From positions 3,956,001-4,020,000 of the forward strand of contig BNHL01000001.1 in NCBI GenBank assembly GCA_015472025.1: a stretch of DNA of 64,000 nt. The letters run 5' to 3'. This document shows positions 46,601 through 52,919 of the stretch, piece by piece (the first letter of the stretch is position 1; the number at the start of each line of letters is the position of its first letter). Position numbers and translations under genes: made by a program. The notes below the pieces were generated by a model, which saw only the letters and a list, made by a program, of their open reading frames with translations, was not told where the DNA came from and made no database searches. This DNA comes from Cytophagales bacterium WSM2-2 (GTDB lineage Bacteria; Bacteroidota; Bacteroidia; Cytophagales; Cyclobacteriaceae).

Positions 46601-47096
46601 CTGTTGCCGTGGCTGCTGTAAAAGAAGCAGGCGTTGGGCCGAAGCCGTAATCCACACGCCAGGTAGTGACGCGCGGAGAAGTGTTGTCGAGTGATTGAAG
46701 TTTAAAAGCCAGCTTGAAATCTTTCAGCGCAGCCGTGTTGGCAAGCTGAAGTACGAAAGCAGCACCAGGATCACCCAGTGTTCCGGTCTGACGAATGCCA
46801 AGACTGCGGTTAGTGGATGCATTTTGTTGAGCACTTGTTGCGGAAGAAGGAAGGTCGCTTCCGGAAGCAAAGTTCTTGAATGCTCCGCTCGTGTTATTCC
46901 AGGCTACAGCTCCAGTGCCGAATGCCTGAGACGCGCCTAGTGCAGTTGCCGTTGCGCCTGTCCGGATAGTGAATCCGGAGGGAAGGCCTGTACCAATTAA
47001 GTTAAAATCCTGAGAGAGAGGAGAGGGACCTAAGGTCACTTGAGCAAAAGCTAAACTAAAAGAAAAGACAAAGCAGAGAAGTAGAAGTTTCTTCAT
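40641..47096 (-). CDS. 2151-residue T9SS-secreted PHP/MBG/CBM3 multidomain protein
   Basis: Signal peptide (ending FSLAFAQ), then in order: N-terminal beta-sandwich regions (about 22-340); VCBS-like repeat (about 340-430, PVANDDSFGG); lamin-tail-like domain (about 430-600, KIFISQYYEGTSVNKWIELTN); Fn3-like segments (about 610-845); a PHP metallohydrolase domain (about 855-1150) with NLHAHSSYSDG (H861, H863) and GISEHNH; four MBG-type repeats (about 1287-1590) and two further Ig-like units; two CBM3 cellulose-binding-like domains (about 1748-1890 and 1900-2050, ending LYINGTLVWGTEP); and a type-A T9SS sorting domain (about 2070-2151, SIYPNPSSGRF). It is probably a cell-surface or secreted hydrolase that binds polysaccharide; the substrate is unknown. 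Confidence 0.92.
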   Translation of the reverse strand: MKKLLLLCFVFSFSLAFAQVTLGPSPLSQDFNLIGTGLPSGFTIRTGATATALGASQAFGTGAVAWNNTSGAFKNFASGSDLPSSATSAQQNASTNRSLGIRQTGTLGDPGAAFVLQLANTAALKDFKLAFKLQSLDNTSPRVTTWRVDYGFGPTPASFTAATATGTLTTGGSLFTNNTINVDFGSALNNRPDDVWIRIVAIAASTGSGNRASSAIDDFSLTYNTGIAPTPTLSVNPTSIAFGNQAIGTTSAAQSYTLNYANLDGSNVTVSTATPFSISKSAGGPFTSNLIYTAAELSGSSTTIYSVFNPTATGSVNGSISHSGGGVSSSTNVSLTGTGVNLTPVANDDSFGGSFGDVVSGSVAANDTDPQSLTLTYTKLTDPASGTLTFNSDGTFSYQSVEGSATTQTFTYRATNTLNLSDDATVTITLAEKSKIFISQYYEGTSVNKWIELTNPTSSPVNLASPQLKLALYTISGDAGNIVISGAPSQVMNLSITIPAKSSVLIANTGNGAEVPYLTAASAQQSNNAVINFNGNDGVALLDAANNIIDAFGTGVNAKDVSYVRDQDAVTPSASFIVTDWTRTPLDVVQNAADLDDPDRLGVHVQPELPPCASPTSQPTALSFSAVGTKTITLNFTASADANEYLIVRSLNNTLSATPVNGIIYNGGNSLGGGVVASRIAGTSFIDSNLASGTTFYYFIFALNSIECDGGPIYLTSNPLSGAQATDPLPVCVTPSAQPTNFLVTFSNYNVIQGTFTPAGGADESLVIMSKDSVLSASPVNQTVYSVGDSIGGGIVIKRGTQGSFNRSALAQNTTYYFFIFSLNSNCSGGPLYLTTTPLTGKQKTGILNSNALNFYFGNLHAHSSYSDGNKDDTSKKPEDDYAFAKNSLAMDFLGISEHNHTQAGMRLANWAPGILAAKNATTSDFVAMHGMEWGVISGGGHVVVYGIDSLIGWEPGEYQIFVPKSTYTGSTGLFNVINRHGLNAIATLAHPNTTDFNNVGAAYNALADSAIVGSALESGPAFSTNTTYSDQASSMSYLSYYQRMLSRGYHLGATMDHDNHNMTFGRHTRARLVVLAPALTENDLLDAMKKMRFYASEDSAARISFTINSQLIGSVFSGNGRPQISVSGSTTSPVTNITIMHGTPGSGVFATALTSSSTGTLNYSDSTLTHLSTGYYYADITEADGRRIITSPIWYTRNDSLKTEQTITFNPIASRTYGDPDFGPGASSSNNTIPVTYSSSDTTIVKVAGQQLHILKAGSVTITANQSGNNLFKPATPKSQSLVIATKAVTAFADAKTKEYGTSDPAFTYTVTPSLVNSDTFTGALSRDAGENAGSYIINQGTLTLNANYTLTFDTAVFSITKKAVLAKADPKSKEYGSADPALTFSFTPNLVSGDSASGALTRTVGENIGTYAIRQGTLALSSNYTLTYDSALLTIAPKAITAVADAKTKEYGSADPALTYTFAPALVNGDSFTGTLTRTAGENAGTYSIRQGTLSLSNNYTLTFDSAIFSITKKAIAAKADFKTKIFGSVDPALTFINTPSLVSGDAFTGALTREPGENVGAYIISQGTLALNNNYTLTVDTALFVITKTAQAITFSALPAKTYADADFTLTATGGASGNPVTFTSSDISVATVVSGNVHIVGAGTATITASQTGNANYNAAPNVSQTLVVNKAAATITLSNLTQNFDGAPKAVTVTTTPTGLAVAVTYNGSATVPSAAGTYAVVATLTNTNYNAAPASGTLTIVQPIALKAQYRNADGSMTNTEGKPYLKIQNTGSVTVPYSQITARYWITQENFTGSLGIWIDYAQLGNNKVTTKYVQLSSPRVKAFGYIEYGFTATAGSLGIGGNSGEIQSRFANSDWTNFNEANDYSVGTNSSYADNSNITLYINGTLVWGTEPAAEAQVLSLKVTAESKNPATTNTISTFVNISNEGNTPIDYKDLSARYWFTADGSSPLNFWLDYAKIGNSAVSGHFVTVSPIRTNADTYLELKVTPTQSTFFPLSSTGTIQYRVSKSNWSNFNQLNDHSYQAGASAENSKITLYYKGQLIYGTEPAGSTSTTSVSELQSESIGTSIYPNPSSGRFTLLIEDAERTGPFKVTIYDALGKVIDIATGEKSGILSKEYDLQLAKGMYYMTINWKDHTDHKAIAIH
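42325..43242 (-). repeat. Four tandem MBG-type repeats, about 228-bp period
   Basis: Four successive units in the giant gene encode K(A/T)xxAxADxKxKEYGxxDPAxT...GExxGxYxIxQGTLxLxxNYTLTxD. Nucleotide similarity between units is visible (for example the agtgtaattgctgctcaacg-like and ccctg-rich segments), so duplication is fairly recent compared with the SDHYKT repeats. The fourth unit is most diverged (KIFG for KEYG). Confidence 0.85.
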
Positions 47097-47460
47097 GGGG
47101 TTGTTTGTGTTTTGGTAGGGGCGAAGGTAAGAATCGTGTATTAAATTAATGTTAGTTAGCAGAAGTGAATGTGAGAAGGATACCCGAAACCGGGGATAGG
47201 AAAATAATCATCATATAGAACTCAATAGTGATAGAATTCTAATAATCATTGAGTTATGAAGCGCAATTGATGTTAATCGATTTTTGTAAGTTATACCACA
47301 TCATCGACTCGTTTTCAGTGAGTTACTGGTTTCTATAGCTCACATATCCCGAACTTGAAGAAGTTCAGTTGACCGCCAGCTAATGCGACTTTGTCGATTG
47401 GTGATGGATATTTAAAGATTATATAATTGATAATCGAATTATCGGTTGTTACTTCGCACC
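47097..47460. other. Intergenic region, 364 bp
   Basis: Divergent spacer between the giant gene (minus) and a small membrane protein (plus). On the minus strand TACCTTCG (47129-47122), 26 nt before the giant gene start, is a near match to the -7 consensus. A dyad GATAAT-CGA-ATTATC lies at 47429-47443 just before the small gene. No RNA or coding feature is seen. Confidence 0.45.
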
Positions 47461-47655
47461 ATGTGGTGGGGGTATCAGTTGTTGATTGCCATTTTTGTTG
47501 CACATGTTATTCTTGCAACCCTTTCTATCCGCGATCTATATAGCGTAAGTCGCAGGTCTAATAAAAGAGGCTGGATGTTTTTTCTCGGGTTGATTCCATT
47601 TGCCTCGGTTATTGCCTATCGAATGACAATGAAGCGTAAGCAACTTCATTTCTAA
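47461..47655 (+). CDS. Small membrane protein
   Basis: A 64-residue protein from ATG 47461 (MWWGYQLLIAIFVAHVILA). Two hydrophobic segments (about 3-22 and 37-55) flank a basic loop (SRRSNKRG), and the end is basic (RMTMKRKQLHF). It looks like a phospholipase_D-nuclease-N-like small membrane protein, without certainty. A dyad symmetric element lies 18 nt upstream. Confidence 0.6.
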   Translation: MWWGYQLLIAIFVAHVILATLSIRDLYSVSRRSNKRGWMFFLGLIPFASVIAYRMTMKRKQLHF

Positions 47656-47677
47656 AATATGCCGAGATCGATCGAGC

Positions 47678-48217
47678 CTATTTTGTCTTAAAAGGAACAG
47701 TGACGTTGATTTTCTCCCAATGTATTGATAGAAGGCCCTTGGTATCAGACTTGCTAGTTATGCTATAGGCTAGCCTTTCCTGGTGAGCGGCAATCTGAGG
47801 AGTGACTTCTACCCGGATAACATCATCTTCTTGATTGTAATCATCCGACAGATGCTGATTCCAGTTTTTATTGAGTATCAAAGTCCATTTTTCTTTTCCG
47901 GGGATGGTGAAGATCGCATACTTCCCTGCAGTTATTGTTTTGCCATCGATAACCAGGTCTTTGTTAAACTCCCATGAAGTAGCCGAGTGCGCACCTGTAA
48001 CCCACACTTCTCCATAAGGAACAAGCCCACCCCAGATCACCCTTCCCCGAATTGCCGGAGCGTAATACTTAATCATCAGGTGAGCATCACCCATTTGCAC
48101 GTGCACTTCTTTCGGAATGCTTTTCTTGAGTGTGTCGGCCGGAGGTTCAGTAGTTTTGTGCTCATGTTGCGCAAAACAGGCTGAGCTAATTAGAAGTAGT
48201 GTGACTATTGATTTCAT
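47678..48217 (-). CDS. DUF2911 secreted protein
   Basis: A 179-residue protein; ATG 48217 begins a signal peptide (MKSIVTLLLISSACFAQ). The family core is IKYYAPAIRGRVIWGGLVPYGEVWVTGAHSATSWEFNKDL and AGKYAIFTIPGKEKWTLILN, diagnostic of DUF2911. Family function is unknown. A His-containing stretch (HEHKTTEPP) directly follows the cleavage site. A perfect 25-bp palindrome lies in the divergent upstream region. Confidence 0.92.
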   Translation of the reverse strand: MKSIVTLLLISSACFAQHEHKTTEPPADTLKKSIPKEVHVQMGDAHLMIKYYAPAIRGRVIWGGLVPYGEVWVTGAHSATSWEFNKDLVIDGKTITAGKYAIFTIPGKEKWTLILNKNWNQHLSDDYNQEDDVIRVEVTPQIAAHQERLAYSITSKSDTKGLLSIHWEKINVTVPFKTK

Positions 48218-48565
48218 AAGAAATTTTATAAAAATACGAATTAGTAGATAGTCCCGAATTAATTCAGATTTTATAAAACTCCAGCCTTTGTCTTGAAAAC
48301 GCAGAGACAACGATCTTAAAGAGTAATTGTTGACAAATAAAAAAATCGCGCAGTTTCCCACGCGACTTTCAGATTACGCCAACTCCCACATCTATCAGAT
48401 ATCTTCAGTCATCACTTTCAAAGTGATGACTATTGTTTTCGTTTTGATATCACAAAGGTGAGGTACAGGCAGGTGTTAAACATCAGTAAAGCGCTGATTT
48501 TGGAATATCAGGTTCTTGCTGAGTGATGAAGGACGCCACTATGTTTCAATCCGTATCTTTACATC
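48218..48565. other. Divergent intergenic region, 348 bp
   Basis: Lies between the DUF2911 gene (minus) and the gene at 48566 (plus). It contains a weak hairpin (TCGCG/CGCGA near 48346-48365) and the perfect palindrome at 48407-48431 listed separately. TATCTTTA at about 48552-48559 resembles a -7 element for the plus-strand gene. No coding feature is supported. Confidence 0.5.
48407..48431. promoter_or_regulatory. Perfect 25-bp palindrome, candidate operator
   Basis: AGTCATCACTTT and AAAGTGATGACT are perfect inverted repeats around a single central C. The site lies between two divergent genes, where an operator for a dimeric regulator would be placed. It could also fold as a 10-bp hairpin with a 5-nt loop, but no T-run follows on either strand. 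Confidence 0.5.
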
Positions 48566-48844
48566 ATGTACACAAAAAGCTGGCTGATCATCCGTGACGA
48601 CACCAAACGCACTTTCGAGGTTGTAACACAGAATGAAAGCGAAAATTCATTCTCTAATAAGGTTATTGCCATGCAACGCGAAGGAATGCTGGTAACGAGC
48701 GTGATTCTACCAGTCACCAACAAAAACGCGAGCAAAAATCACATTACACTGACAGGCTATATTAAAGAAACAGGTCTGTATGAGAGATTGCTAAAACGGC
48801 ATCAGGAAATCAATCGGCAAAATAGTGGTGAATTCGAGGAGTAG
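48566..48844 (+). CDS. Small protein, unknown
   Basis: A 92-residue soluble protein (MYTKSWLIIRDDTKRTFEVV). It is mixed alpha/beta, with central strands (MLVTSVILPVTN) and a helical charged C-terminus (LYERLLKRHQEINRQN). No signal peptide or known motif. It is divergent from the DUF2911 gene across a perfect palindrome. Confidence 0.72.
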   Translation: MYTKSWLIIRDDTKRTFEVVTQNESENSFSNKVIAMQREGMLVTSVILPVTNKNASKNHITLTGYIKETGLYERLLKRHQEINRQNSGEFEE

Positions 48845-49096
48845 GATTCCGGATGCAGGATTCTCGTTACTGAATAAAAGATATAGTTACTTATCATGCC
48901 TGTGGTCTGTGGCGTGTTCTTCAAAGACATTAAGCCCTCATAAAAATCTTGCTATGAAGTTTTGGTACGGGAAAAATCCCCCTCGCTCCGGGTTTTTTCC
49001 CGGTTGACTGGCTACTGAATTATAGCCACTTTGTGCTGGAGGTATGAACTGCATATCGTAGGAAATACTCCCACTACCCAACACAAACCAAACCTT

Positions 49097-50581
49097 ATGA
49101 AAAAAACAAAGTTGTCTGCTCTACTCGTTCTGCTGACTGCAGTGACGATGATGATCGTTGCCAGTTGCGAGAAAAAAGAAAGCAAAGGCGATTATGCTGC
49201 AGCGGAAATATGCAATTGCCAGGCGAACTGGTTTCCTCACACCACGACTCCTGCTCCGTTGGAAGGCAAAGGCAGTCCGTTTGATACGTCAAGCACGACT
49301 AACTGTATTTTTCACCAATGGTCATGGCAAAAGTTTCTGTGGCTCACTCGGCCAATGGCCAGTGGCCATGCTTTCTTTCAAGACAGCCTGATTGAAGTTG
49401 ATTCAAAACTTTCAAGAGTACTTCCTGCACTCACAGGTGGTAAAGTGCTCATTCCGCTGGTACTCGAGGATTCAGCTCAGGCTGGTTCAGGAGGAACACT
49501 GCATGCCAACCCCGGGTTTAGTAAGAAACCCTACCTGGTTTACTATTCCATCTTCACTGACAAGACTCTGTTCAACTATGCCGACTCGATGAGAAAAGTA
49601 CTCCAGGCTGATACGTTACAACTAAACAATCTTTATACTTTCCCAATCCATTCACTTGAACTCAAAATTTCTTGGGTCGATGTAAATTCCATTCCTCCGG
49701 ATCAGCAAGCTTCTTATTACGCAACAGACGCGGCAATTAAAATTGGCAAAGGCTATAAGCTGATCAGGGTAGCCTTACTGGGTATGCATGTGGTAGGCAG
49801 GGTGATCAATCACCCGGAATTTATCTGGGCTACTTTCGAACATCAAACAATGGCACCGCTGTATAACTGGAGTGCAACAACTCTGCAACAGGATGCACCC
49901 ATTACTTCTGGTTCAGGTACTTTACTGTTTGCCAAAGGCACCACCACCGGATTAGGTGGGATCACCTGGAACAATAATACCAGAAGACCGGATAGCTTGT
50001 ATCGGGCCTATTCGCTTTACAAGTATGGAGTGCCTCGCGTTGCTTACGACAGCTTCATGACCGGCACCAGCCAATCTGAACCCATTAACTATAACAACAT
50101 TGACGGGTTGAACACCTGTGTGGCCGCAGGTCTTGCCAATACTGATGTCTGGAGAAATTATTTCTACAACGGATCAATATGGATCAATACGGACGGACTC
50201 ACAGAACAACAACAAGCTAAATTAATCGACAGCCTGAACTTCAATATCGGCAACGTTACGACAGGATCAAGCGCAAGAGGGTCGCTCAATGGTGCTAATC
50301 TTACGATGGAGACATTTGTACAGACAGGAGCACAAGACTCAATCAATAATATTCACAAGATCAATCTGGGTGACCTTGTGAATTGCCTGAGTTGTCATAC
50401 CGGTGGCACTAACCTTACGATGAACAAGAAGACCTTTAGCGATAAGAAGTCTCCCTTGTATATGAGTCATATCTTCAAAAATTCACTCGATACAAAGACT
50501 ACGATCACCGAAGCCAAGCGGCAAGGGATCCTGCATTTCCTGAAAATGCAGGAAAGGAAAAAAGGAGTAAGAAGGCGATAG
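49097..50581 (+). CDS. Lipoprotein with one c-type heme motif
   Basis: A 494-residue envelope lipoprotein (LLTAVTMMIVASC; start ATG 49097). A Cys pair follows early (ICNCQANWFPH), then FHQWSWQKFLWLTRP, which I recall from a family of poorly described cytochrome-like proteins. Near the C-terminus is a single CxxCH heme-attachment motif (CLSCH, residues 430-434). This suggests a mono-heme electron-transfer or oxidase-associated lipoprotein in the periplasm. A partner is not evident in the neighbourhood. Confidence 0.82.
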   Translation: MKKTKLSALLVLLTAVTMMIVASCEKKESKGDYAAAEICNCQANWFPHTTTPAPLEGKGSPFDTSSTTNCIFHQWSWQKFLWLTRPMASGHAFFQDSLIEVDSKLSRVLPALTGGKVLIPLVLEDSAQAGSGGTLHANPGFSKKPYLVYYSIFTDKTLFNYADSMRKVLQADTLQLNNLYTFPIHSLELKISWVDVNSIPPDQQASYYATDAAIKIGKGYKLIRVALLGMHVVGRVINHPEFIWATFEHQTMAPLYNWSATTLQQDAPITSGSGTLLFAKGTTTGLGGITWNNNTRRPDSLYRAYSLYKYGVPRVAYDSFMTGTSQSEPINYNNIDGLNTCVAAGLANTDVWRNYFYNGSIWINTDGLTEQQQAKLIDSLNFNIGNVTTGSSARGSLNGANLTMETFVQTGAQDSINNIHKINLGDLVNCLSCHTGGTNLTMNKKTFSDKKSPLYMSHIFKNSLDTKTTITEAKRQGILHFLKMQERKKGVRRR

Positions 50582-50627
50582 AGGTGATGCGTCTCGTATG
50601 GTGCAAATGGAGGTCGTGTAGAATCAT

Positions 50628-51524
50628 CTATTTCGAAAATGACTCCTTTGCTTTAGCGGCCCATTCTTCTTTCACTTTTTTAAAGTCTTCTATGAACTTC
50701 TCATTTTGGAATAACTTATTGACAAACTGCCTGGCAAAAATTCTCGATGATTCTGAATCACTTGGATAGTGAACACCAAGAATCTCGCGGGAGTGGGCCA
50801 TATCGTAAGCGTCTTTGATAAAATAGTCGGTAAACTCAGGTGCAAGTTCCTGGTAAATGAATGCGTTGACATAAGAGTTAGCTGCATGACCACTAGGATA
50901 AGCCGCCCAATCCGTGTTTTCCAGGTTTTTCAGAGAGGGGTCAATTATATATGGCCGGATACGCGCGTACTTGAATTTCAATGACCAGATAAAATAACTG
51001 GCATCCTGCCAAACTCTGGCCATAAAGTCGGCAGTAACCGGAAGTGTTTCTGGATTAAACCATGACCCGATTGAACGACCGATTTGGAAAAGGTTTTGTC
51101 GAAAACGCCCATAAGTGGAGTCTGTTGCCTTAACACGAAGATTATAGTAGACATTAGCCATGTAGAGACTTGTTCGTACATCCTCCTTGCTTCTGGTCTT
51201 CTGCAATGCGAGCAGGTAGTTAATTTCCATGCGGGTTTGCTCAGAGCTATTAGCTGGTACATCGGGTATCTTGAAATCATCAACAGTTACGCTTTGGAGG
51301 TAGTTGGGTTTGAGGCTCAATCTTCGCTCAACTGTTACCTGGTCGGTTATAAATTTTTGTTTGTCGATTGCCTCATTTGCAGATTTAGGCTTTGAGCTGA
51401 AAGCAGAAAGTTGCTTGTAGTGCCCCCGCGCAGGTGTGAGCTCGCGTTGCGTACCTGTTTTTTGAGAAAAAACAACTGTGAACGATACTAGAATTACAAT
51501 TGCTGTTATAATATTTTTTTTCAT
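50628..51524 (-). CDS. PAP2-family (class A acid) phosphatase
   Basis: A 298-residue exported enzyme with a signal peptide (ending VVFSQ). The three acid-phosphatase motifs are complete: KFKYARIRPY (KX6RP), YPSGHA (PSGH) and SREILGVHYPSD (SRX5HX3D). It should hydrolyse phosphomonoesters or lipid phosphates in the periplasm. A TTGCGTC-N16-CGTCTTA promoter-like element shared with the nearby ECF sigma gene lies 16-46 nt before its ATG, so it may belong to that regulon. Confidence 0.94.
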   Translation of the reverse strand: MKKNIITAIVILVSFTVVFSQKTGTQRELTPARGHYKQLSAFSSKPKSANEAIDKQKFITDQVTVERRLSLKPNYLQSVTVDDFKIPDVPANSSEQTRMEINYLLALQKTRSKEDVRTSLYMANVYYNLRVKATDSTYGRFRQNLFQIGRSIGSWFNPETLPVTADFMARVWQDASYFIWSLKFKYARIRPYIIDPSLKNLENTDWAAYPSGHAANSYVNAFIYQELAPEFTDYFIKDAYDMAHSREILGVHYPSDSESSRIFARQFVNKLFQNEKFIEDFKKVKEEWAAKAKESFSK

Positions 51525-51540
51525 GAAGTGTTTTATGATC

Positions 51541-51570
51541 TAAGACGAGGACACGTCTTTAAAGACGCAA
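51541..51570 (-). promoter_or_regulatory. ECF-type promoter before PAP2 gene: TTGCGTC-N16-CGTCTTA
   Basis: Read on the minus strand, TTGCGTC (51570-51564) is followed after exactly 16 nt by CGTCTTA (51547-51541), with the PAP2 ATG 16 nt further. The same two heptamers with the same 16-nt spacing precede the sigma factor gene. Confidence 0.65.
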
Positions 51571-51578
51571 TTTTTGGT

Positions 51579-51606
51579 TTGCGTCTTTATTGGATCATCG
51601 CACGTC
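51579..51606 (+). promoter_or_regulatory. ECF-type promoter before Cys-rich peptide: TTGCGTC-N17-CGTC
   Basis: TTGCGTC at 51579-51585, 17-nt spacer, CGTC at 51603-51606, then 62 nt to the ATG of the 26-residue peptide. The -10 part matches only CGTC, so this copy is weaker than the two minus-strand ones. With 51541-51570 it forms a back-to-back divergent pair. Confidence 0.55.
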
Positions 51607-51668
51607 AGTAGGGGCGAGTGATCGGATGATCAACTTGATAAATAAATGTTTAACTAAATTTTAAGACG

Positions 51669-51749
51669 ATGGAAAATCAATTTGATCCTGGTAATTGTTG
51701 CGGTGGCAACACCGACTGTTGCGGTGGAGTTACTTCAGGGTGCTGCTAG
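51669..51749 (+). CDS. 26-residue cysteine-rich peptide
   Basis: ATG 51669 to TAG 51747-51749. The peptide has six Cys in 26 residues, arranged as CCGG near residues 10-13, DCCGG near 16-20 and a terminal GCC; it has no signal peptide. It is metallothionein-like in composition, or could be a precursor of a modified peptide. It lies between the PAP2 gene and the ECF sigma gene, whose tail is also Cys-rich, and just upstream in the region of an arsenic-resistance cluster. A candidate ECF promoter precedes it. Confidence 0.6.
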   Translation: MENQFDPGNCCGGNTDCCGGVTSGCC

Positions 51750-51860
51750 TCAGTAAAAGACGGGGCTTAATCGCCCTGTCTCTTTCTGGAGAAGACTACT
51801 TATTCATGAACCATGATGGTTCTGAGAATGACGCTGCAAAGTGAGAACTAACAATCTTCT

Positions 51861-52421
51861 TCAACAGGCCTCTTTGAAGCTCTCAGCGCATTTACAAGGC
51901 ACACGGTTTTCGCATACCGTTACATTTCCGTACGAGTCCATTTTGATTTTGTAATTCTCGTCCATTTTATTTTTAAGCATTTGACGGGCGCGCTGTACTC
52001 TTGATTTTGCTCCCGAGTATGAAATACCCAACTTCGAAGCTAATTCCGTCTGTGATAAGTTCTGTAGCTCGGTCAATTCCAGAGCTTGACGGTATTTTTC
52101 GGGCAGGGATAAGAGCATTTCATTCATGCAATACAAAACGCAATCGTTAAGGACGTTGTGGTCACTTTCCCACTCAAGGTCATGTGCGTTGATGACTTTT
52201 GATTTTTGCCTGAAATGATCGGTGATTGTGTTTGCTGCAATCTTGTAAATCCAACCAGTAATTTTTTCATAGTCATGTAATTGGTCAATCTTACTCTGGA
52301 CTTTCAGGAATACGTCTTGAACAATATCGTTCGCCAGTTCCTTGTCCTTTACGCGTTTGTAAACAAAGCCCTTGAGTTCGTTACTGAAAAAACTAATGGG
52401 TGATGATCCGGGTGTTTCCAT
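51861..52421 (-). CDS. ECF sigma factor with Cys-rich C-terminal tail (SigZ-like)
   Basis: A 186-residue sigma factor; the ATG at 52421 gives METPGSSPISFFSNELKGFV. Region 2 (about 12-75, NDIVQDVFLKVQSKIDQL and ITGWIYKIAANTITDHFR) and region 4 (about 105-152, SLPEKYRQALELTELQNLSQTELA and LGISYSGAKSRVQRAR) are complete. A tail of about 30 residues carries Cys at 170, 176, 178 and 186. No anti-sigma gene is adjacent. The tail could bind metal or arsenite and thereby control activity, as in zinc-binding C-terminal ECF groups. It is divergent from arsR. Confidence 0.88.
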   Translation of the reverse strand: METPGSSPISFFSNELKGFVYKRVKDKELANDIVQDVFLKVQSKIDQLHDYEKITGWIYKIAANTITDHFRQKSKVINAHDLEWESDHNVLNDCVLYCMNEMLLSLPEKYRQALELTELQNLSQTELASKLGISYSGAKSRVQRARQMLKNKMDENYKIKMDSYGNVTVCENRVPCKCAESFKEAC

Positions 52422-52442
52422 TTTGATATAAAATACCTTGCT

Positions 52443-52472
52443 TAAGACGGATCGGACTGGAAAAAGACGCAA
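52443..52472 (-). promoter_or_regulatory. Autoregulatory ECF-type promoter of the sigma gene: TTGCGTC-N16-CGTCTTA
   Basis: On the minus strand, TTGCGTC (52472-52466), 16-nt spacer, CGTCTTA (52449-52443), then 21 nt to the sigma ATG. It is identical in both heptamers and spacing to the element before the PAP2 gene, while the spacers differ in sequence. Confidence 0.68.
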
Positions 52473-52551
52473 TTTCCACGGGCGACTTCCGGGATTTTTA
52501 TTTCTGAATAAAAACGATAAAGGCGGACAACCTGTTTTAATCTTTATCGTA

Positions 52552-52563
52552 ATATTGCAATAT
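52552..52563. promoter_or_regulatory. Probable ArsR operator
   Basis: ATATTGCAATAT is a perfect 12-bp palindrome ending 10 nt before the arsR ATG. An overlapping dyad TCTTTAT/ATAAAGA (52541-52568) surrounds it. The position suggests autorepression. Confidence 0.6.
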
Positions 52564-52573
52564 AAAGATATTT

Positions 52574-52903
52574 ATGGGAGCTACAAAGACAGAATTCTTC
52601 ACTGACCGTCAGAATACAGTTGCAACAATGATCAAGGCGTTGGGTCACCCGGCCCGCATTGCCATTGTGGAATACCTGATGAAGGTCAATGAATGTATTT
52701 GCGGAGATATTGTCAATGAACTTCCGCTTTCGCAGCCAACGGTATCTCAACATCTGAAGGAACTGAAAACTGCCGGGCTCATCAAAGGAAGTATAGAAGG
52801 TAATGCTATCTGTTATTGTATTGATGAAAAGGCGATTGTTAAGCTTCGCGATTACTTTGAAAATATCTCTGCCAAGCTGGAGAAGAAGAGAGAATGTTGT
52901 TAA
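52574..52903 (+). CDS. arsR: ArsR-family metal-sensing repressor
   Basis: A 109-residue winged-helix repressor. The DNA-recognition region is LPLSQPTVSQHLKELKTAGLI, and the sensor site has C41 and C43 in VNECICGDIVN, comparable with the ELCVCDL arsenite site of ArsR; further Cys are at ICYCI and the terminal CC. It should bind As(III)/Sb(III) and release DNA. It heads a plus-strand cluster with ArsI-like, ArsN-like and ArsC genes, with a palindrome directly upstream. Confidence 0.93.
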   Translation: MGATKTEFFTDRQNTVATMIKALGHPARIAIVEYLMKVNECICGDIVNELPLSQPTVSQHLKELKTAGLIKGSIEGNAICYCIDEKAIVKLRDYFENISAKLEKKRECC

Positions 52904-52919
52904 ACTAAAATGATTTAAT

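Noticed and set aside
49031-49096. Upstream extension of the heme lipoprotein
   Set aside because: It would bury the lipoprotein signal 22 residues into the chain.
51561-51590. Inverted repeat AAAGACGCAA/TTGCGTCTTT as a terminator
   Set aside because: Both flanking genes start here rather than end, and each arm fits the -35 part of a repeated promoter motif.
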